The notes below the pieces were generated by a model that was not told the DNA's origin, did no database searches, and saw only the letters and a program-made list of their open reading frames with translations. A DNA stretch of 64,000 bases. Source: Miltoncostaea sp963762825 (GTDB lineage: Bacteria; Actinomycetota; Thermoleophilia; Miltoncostaeales; Miltoncostaeaceae). Positions within the stretch are counted from its first letter, which is position 1, and the number at the start of each line of letters is the position of its first letter. The position numbers and the translations under genes were made by a program. This document shows positions 60,298 through 64,000 of this stretch, one piece after another. Where the stretch lies: NCBI GenBank assembly GCA_963762825.1, contig CAVXLZ010000002.1, positions 496,001-560,000 on the forward strand, given 5' to 3'.

Positions 60298-61374
60298 GTG
60301 GACCTCGGCCTCGTCGGACGTGCCAACGCCGGAAAGACGGCCCTCTTCTGCCTGGTCACCGGCGCGGAGGCGGAGATCGCCCCCTACCCCTACACCACGC
60401 GCGAGCCCGCCCGGGCGATGGCGGACGTACCCGATCCCCGGCTGGAGGCGATCGCCGATGCGCAGGGCATCCCCCGCCGGGTCCCCGCCCAGGTGCAGCT
60501 GGTCGACATCGCCGGCCTCGCGGCGGGAGCCGGATCGGGCGAGGGGCTCGGCGGGGCGGCCCTCGGGCAGCTGCGCCAGATGGACGCCCTGATCCACGTC
60601 GTCCGGGCCTTCTCGAACGCCGAGGTGCCTCACCCCGAGGATCGCGTCGATCCCGTGGCCGACGCGGAGGCCGTCGATCTCGAGCTGGTCGTCGCCGACC
60701 GTGAGCAGGCCGGTCGGCGCCTCGAGCGGGTCCGCAAGGGCGCCCGGGTGGGCGAGGCGGGCGCCGCGGCCGAGCTCGGCGCCCTCGAGCTGCTGGTCGC
60801 CGAGCTGGACGCGGGCCGGCCGGCGCGGCTGGTGGACGACGAGGGCGCGCGCGCCCTGGCGGCCGACATGGGGCTCCTCACGGGCAAGCCGGTGCTCTAT
60901 CTGGCGAACACCGACGAGGCGCTCGAGCCCTCTGCGGAGCTTGCGGCGCACGCGGCGGCCCAGGGAGCGCAGGCTCTGGCACTGCCGGTGGGGCTGGAGC
61001 TCGAGCTCACGGCGATGGATCCCGCCGAGGCCGCCGAGCTGGCCGAGGAGATGGAGCTCGGCAGCGTTCGCGGGGCCGACTCGCTGATGGCGGCCGCCTA
61101 CCGCCTCCTCGACCTGGTCACGTTCTTCACCGGCTCGGGCCCCCCGGAGGCGCGCGCCTGGCCGATCCGACGCGGCACCACCGCCGCGGTGGCGGCGGGC
61201 AAGATCCACTCCGACCTGGAGCGCGGCTTCATCCGCGCTGAGACGATCCCCTGGGACGCCCTCGTGGCCGCCGGATCGTGGAGCAAGGCGAAGGAGAACG
61301 CCTCGCTGCGGATGGAGGGCCGGGACTACGTGGTGCAGGAGGGCGATGTGCTGCAGGTGCGCTTCAACGTCTGA
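60298..61374 (+). CDS. ychF: YchF/OLA1-type GTPase/ATPase, divergent P-loop
   Basis: The 358-residue protein has the Obg-related fold: P-loop GRANAGKTALF, switch region YPYTTREPARA, Walker-B-like VDIAGLAAGAGSGEGLGG, and a C-terminal TGS/YchF domain with TFFTGSGPPEARAWPI, AAGKIHSDLERGFIRAE and a final GDVLQVRFNV. The usual YchF P-loop is GLPNVGKSTLF; here Pro-Asn-Val becomes Ala-Asn-Ala and the Ser becomes Thr. The NKxD-type motif is YLANTDE, as in YchF where it favours ATP. GTG start. Confidence 0.85.
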   Translation: MDLGLVGRANAGKTALFCLVTGAEAEIAPYPYTTREPARAMADVPDPRLEAIADAQGIPRRVPAQVQLVDIAGLAAGAGSGEGLGGAALGQLRQMDALIHVVRAFSNAEVPHPEDRVDPVADAEAVDLELVVADREQAGRRLERVRKGARVGEAGAAAELGALELLVAELDAGRPARLVDDEGARALAADMGLLTGKPVLYLANTDEALEPSAELAAHAAAQGAQALALPVGLELELTAMDPAEAAELAEEMELGSVRGADSLMAAAYRLLDLVTFFTGSGPPEARAWPIRRGTTAAVAAGKIHSDLERGFIRAETIPWDALVAAGSWSKAKENASLRMEGRDYVVQEGDVLQVRFNV

Positions 61375-61402
61375 GGGCTCGGCGGGGTCCGAGAACGGGT
61401 TG

Positions 61403-61432
61403 TTGCCGTGGCTGTAGCGCAGGCCGTATCGT
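61403..61432 (+). promoter_or_regulatory. Promoter with leaderless geometry
   Basis: TTGCCG at 61403-61408 and TATCGT at 61427-61432 have an 18-base spacer. The -10 ends five bases before the ATG at 61438, which supports that start over an earlier GTG at 61408. Confidence 0.5.
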
Positions 61433-61437
61433 CGCTC

Positions 61438-62163
61438 ATGGCCATCGCCCCCATCGACGCCCGCGCCCACCGGGTCCCCTGGCGAACCGACGCTCGGCTC
61501 GTCGCCTGGTGGCTCACCCTCGGCGCCGCCGTGGGAGGACTGGCGGGCGTCGTCTTCGGGGGTCTCGGAGGACGACTGCTGATGATGGTCCTGCGCCTGA
61601 ACTCGCCCGGCGCCTCAGGTCTCACCTCCGACGACGGCTTCGAAATCGGACGCGTCACCCTCGCTTCGGTCAATCTCGCGGCCTTCGGCGCCGCGGCCGG
61701 GGCCGTGTTCGGAGCCCTCTACGTCCTCCTGCGGTGTGGCGTCCCCGCGATGGCCCGAGTCCCTCTGGCAACGTTGCTCGGCGGAGCGGTCGGCGGAACG
61801 ACGTTTCTGAGGCCGGAGGGGATCGACCTCGCCGTCCTCGACCCACTCGGCCTGGCCGTCGCCGGGTTCATCGCGTTGCCGGCGCTGTCGGCGATGGCCA
61901 CCGCGGCGCTCGTCGAGAGATGGTCGGGGCTCGCTCCTTGGAGCATCACGCGCCGACGAGCCCTTGCGTTCGCCCCCGCCCTGCTGGGCGTCTTCGTCGC
62001 ACCGCTGCTCGCCCTGGGCGCCGCAGGCGTGGTGGTGGCTCGCCGCCCACGCCGGTCGGCGTGGCTGACCCGCGCAGCACGGCCCACGGTCACCGCGCTG
62101 CTGCTGGTGATCGTCGCCGCGCAGACCGTGGCCTTGGTCCGGGAGGTCGACCGCGTGCTCTGA
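61438..62163 (+). CDS. Polytopic membrane protein of unknown function
   Basis: The 241-residue protein has about six transmembrane helices (near residues 25-50, 73-95, 102-118, 132-155, 175-200 and 217-233). Gly-rich helices (GAAVGGLAGVVFGGLGG, FGAAAGAVFGALY) suggest tight packing. No named domain is seen. The start is chosen because the -10 box would lie inside the coding region if GTG 61408 were used. It ends at a shared terminator with the convergent VWA gene. Confidence 0.65.
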   Translation: MAIAPIDARAHRVPWRTDARLVAWWLTLGAAVGGLAGVVFGGLGGRLLMMVLRLNSPGASGLTSDDGFEIGRVTLASVNLAAFGAAAGAVFGALYVLLRCGVPAMARVPLATLLGGAVGGTTFLRPEGIDLAVLDPLGLAVAGFIALPALSAMATAALVERWSGLAPWSITRRRALAFAPALLGVFVAPLLALGAAGVVVARRPRRSAWLTRAARPTVTALLLVIVAAQTVALVREVDRVL

Positions 62164-62176
62164 GCGCGGCGACCCA

Positions 62177-62223
62177 GCCCTCCCGAGGTGGTGGCCCACA
62201 TCGCCACCATCCCCGGGAGGGGG
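62177..62223. terminator. Bidirectional terminator
   Basis: A long imperfect stem joins GCCCTCCCG with CCGGGAGGG and, inside it, GGTGGTGGC with GCCACCA around a CCACATC loop. It lies between the convergent stops at 62163 and 62227. Confidence 0.65.
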
Positions 62224-62226
62224 CCC

Positions 62227-63810
62227 TCACCGCCTCTTCTGGACGGTCACCGTCGTGGTGGCTATGTCCGTGCGGCTGCCTGTCTTCAGCCGGGTCACGC
62301 GGATGCGCCAGCGCCCGGCCTTCGGCTTCTGCACCTGGAAGAAGCTCGACGACTTGCCGCGGACGAAGCGCACCCGCTTGCCGACCGAGCGCTTGTAGAC
62401 CTTGCCGCCCGGCCGGATGAGCTGGACGCGGTACTTGCCCACACCCCACGAGACGAAGAAGGTGGCCGCGCGCTGGCGCTTGGCGACCTTGCGACTGTAG
62501 TTGCGGGTCTGTCCGATCCGGAAAGTGGCCCTCTTCCTCAGCAGCGTCGTCGCGCCCGAGCTCTTGCCCCGGCACTGGAAGTAGAGGTTCTCGAGCTGCG
62601 CGTTGTTCGGGGCCTTGGCGAAGGTCCCGCCGGTCTCCCTGGCGATGCGCTTCAGGCGAGTCGTATCCGATCTCTGGAAGTTCCTGCCCAGCTGGACCAC
62701 GCAGATCGGCCAGGCCTTACCGGTGCCGTTGAATGCGAAGCGCAGGTGCGAGTTGTCGTAGGTGCCGCCGTGGGCGCCATCGGTGAGGAAGATGGCCGAC
62801 TTGGGCACCGCCGGGTTCAGCGGATCGGCCGACAACGCGGTGAACGCTCCCGCCAGACCGACGTTGTAGTCGGTGCCGCCGAAGTTGCCGATCTTCTTCC
62901 TCGCCTTGGCCTTGAGACGGGACTTGGTGGAGTTGCCCACGACGGTCGTGCGCGGGAAGATCTCGCGGAGGTCGCCGTCGAATCCGATGCCGGCCAGGCG
63001 GTCGCCCTGACCGGCGAGGTCGACGAGCAGGTTGACCGCCTCCCTGCGGCGGTTGGTCGGGTCGTTCCCGGACATGCTGCCCGAGACGTCGACGATCGCC
63101 GCCAGATCGCTGATGCCGGCCCGCCGGGCCGGCTTCGGCACCGGACCGGAGGTGAGCGTTCCGACCACCCGACTGAACGGGAGTCCATCGGACGTGTAGT
63201 TCACCCCGAGCGGCCCGGAGTACGCCGACGGCGGCGCGGTCAGCGTCAACTCGGAGCTGCTGGGGCCGGAACCGACGACCGTCCCGTCCGCGAGCGTGAG
63301 CGTGAAGGCGGTGGCGCTCGAGGGCGCCAACACGCGCAGGTAGACCACCCCGCCGGGCCCGGCGAGGACCTGCCCCTTCTCGGGCCAGGCGTTGCCCGTC
63401 GGATCGGGCGCGCCCGAGGGCGTGAACGTCGAGCAGAGGGTGAGCGCGTCGAGGGTGAAGTTCTGCGCCGCGCCGTCGACCACGCCACCTGCGGTGGCGG
63501 TGAGCTCGCTCTCGGCGAACGGCCTGCATCGGTCCGACAAGGTGGCGGCGACCGTGAACGGTGGGGTGTCGCCCGAGAGAGACGTGGTCGGGACCCGGTA
63601 GGCGCCGTTGGCGTCAGTGATCTGGAAGGAGGCCGAGCGGCCGACGGCATCGGTGACGTTGACGCGCGCGCCGGACACCGGGAAGCCGGCCGAGTTGGAG
63701 ATCGTGCCGGTGATGTCGGCATGTGCGGTACCGGCCACGCACATCGTGAGAACTCCGGCGAGGGCGGCGGAGCGTCGTATGAGCCGTCGCTGCGGCGTGC
63801 GGTGTGCCAT
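62227..63810 (-). CDS. Secreted VWA-domain protein
   Basis: The 527-residue protein has a signal peptide ending AGTAHA. It then has a carboxypeptidase-regulatory-like beta domain (about 30-100; ITGTISNSAGFPVSGARVNV), a central beta region, and a von Willebrand A domain (about 245-410) with a full MIDAS start DVSGSMSGN and FLTDGAHGG. A basic beta domain (about 435-527) with repeated R/K-rich strands ends it, resembling the tail of the subtilase. It is probably a metal-dependent adhesion protein. The ATG at 63810 follows AAGGAA. It may share an upstream region with the partial gene at the window end. Confidence 0.82.
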   Translation of the reverse strand: MAHRTPQRRLIRRSAALAGVLTMCVAGTAHADITGTISNSAGFPVSGARVNVTDAVGRSASFQITDANGAYRVPTTSLSGDTPPFTVAATLSDRCRPFAESELTATAGGVVDGAAQNFTLDALTLCSTFTPSGAPDPTGNAWPEKGQVLAGPGGVVYLRVLAPSSATAFTLTLADGTVVGSGPSSSELTLTAPPSAYSGPLGVNYTSDGLPFSRVVGTLTSGPVPKPARRAGISDLAAIVDVSGSMSGNDPTNRRREAVNLLVDLAGQGDRLAGIGFDGDLREIFPRTTVVGNSTKSRLKAKARKKIGNFGGTDYNVGLAGAFTALSADPLNPAVPKSAIFLTDGAHGGTYDNSHLRFAFNGTGKAWPICVVQLGRNFQRSDTTRLKRIARETGGTFAKAPNNAQLENLYFQCRGKSSGATTLLRKRATFRIGQTRNYSRKVAKRQRAATFFVSWGVGKYRVQLIRPGGKVYKRSVGKRVRFVRGKSSSFFQVQKPKAGRWRIRVTRLKTGSRTDIATTTVTVQKRR

Positions 63811-63950
63811 CTGGAGGTTCCTTCCCGGCGGGGTGGGCGCGCGAGGCGTCGTGTGCGAGCAGGCAGCGCCGTGCAACCGTACCTCCTCACCCTCACGCGG
63901 ATCCGCTCGACGATCGGGGAGGATCACGCGCCGCAGGTCGAGGTCGCGCC

Positions 63951-64000
63951 TCAGTCGACCGGTCCGGAGCCCTCCAGCCGCGACTTGACGGCGGTCTCGA
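63951..64000 (-). CDS. Partial gene, C-terminal end only
   Basis: On the minus strand the last 15 codons of a frame (ending ...KSRLEGSGPVD) reach a TGA at 63951-63953, and the frame runs out of the window. The composition (balanced, charged C-terminus) looks coding, but the stretch is too short to name. Confidence 0.4.
   Translation of the reverse strand, partial: ETAVKSRLEGSGPVD

Overview
The window is a stretch of a very GC-rich chromosome (roughly 70 % G+C by eye) and is almost fully coding. The gene content points to an actinobacterium, most likely class Thermoleophilia (Solirubrobacterales or Miltoncostaeales type). The evidence is a CysO/Mec/CysM cysteine module, HtaA-type lipoproteins, RCC1 and propeller-like secreted repeat proteins, DUF1385/DUF1775/DUF389 proteins, many GTG/TTG starts, and genes that seem to be read from leaderless transcripts. 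The class assignment is inference. I see no insertion sequence, prophage, integron, CRISPR array or rRNA, so this looks like core chromosome.

Layout. 1-12.1 kb: a gene-poor left end with a tRNA-like remnant, then secreted and envelope proteins (an RCC1/DUF11/RTX surface protein, DUF389 membrane protein, HtaA-like lipoprotein), a single-pass membrane protein joining a murein-hydrolase-like domain to a MarR-type winged helix, a cysteine-less DksA/TraR-like factor and an FHA-TM-HtrA protease. 12.2-15.4 kb: tRNA-Val and tRNA-Asp, a secreted propeller-like protein ending in three copies of a short motif, and two small leaderless membrane proteins. 15.4-21.6 kb: a five-gene dipeptide/oligopeptide ABC importer. 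21.6-22.8 kb: pgsA-plsY phospholipid genes. 23.0-33.6 kb: one tightly overlapping glycerol operon (glpF-dhaK-dhaL-glpK-glpA-glpB-glpC-dhaM/ptsH/ptsI). 33.6-38.2 kb: SDR-family epimerase, fabI operon on the minus strand, CopC-CopD. 38.2-43.3 kb: malate synthase, SixA-like phosphatase, small genes, MarR regulator, citrate synthase. 43.4-48.9 kb: NYN-LOTUS RNA-related protein, then moeZ-cysO-cysM-mec-lipoprotein. 48.9-55 kb: MFS transporter, rarA, YqeY, DUF427 and a subtilase. 55-64 kb: a tandem ThyX-like protein, Rid protein, DUF1385, YcnI-like protein, nicotinate phosphoribosyltransferase-like protein, VOC epimerase, YchF-type GTPase and a VWA-domain secreted protein.

How the genes work together. 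The glycerol operon holds two routes into triose phosphates. GlpF imports glycerol, GlpK makes glycerol-3-phosphate and GlpABC oxidises it to DHAP with electrons going to the quinone pool. DhaK/DhaL phosphorylate dihydroxyacetone using phosphate relayed from PEP through a single 834-residue DhaM-HPr-Enzyme I chain. Malate synthase and citrate synthase serve carbon entry and the glyoxylate/TCA route; no isocitrate lyase is seen here. The moeZ-cysO-cysM-mec genes form a complete protein-thiocarboxylate route to cysteine.

The observations most worth a second look are: the transmembrane hydrolase-MarR fusion; the dual-route glycerol operon with its full-length DhaM-HPr-EI fusion, its palindromic candidate operators and the missing canonical start codon of glpA; the tandem ThyX-like protein; the Asp-to-Asn change at the citrate synthase catalytic position; the rhodanese-first MoeZ; and a recurrent TAnnnT-N6-start signature marking leaderless genes.
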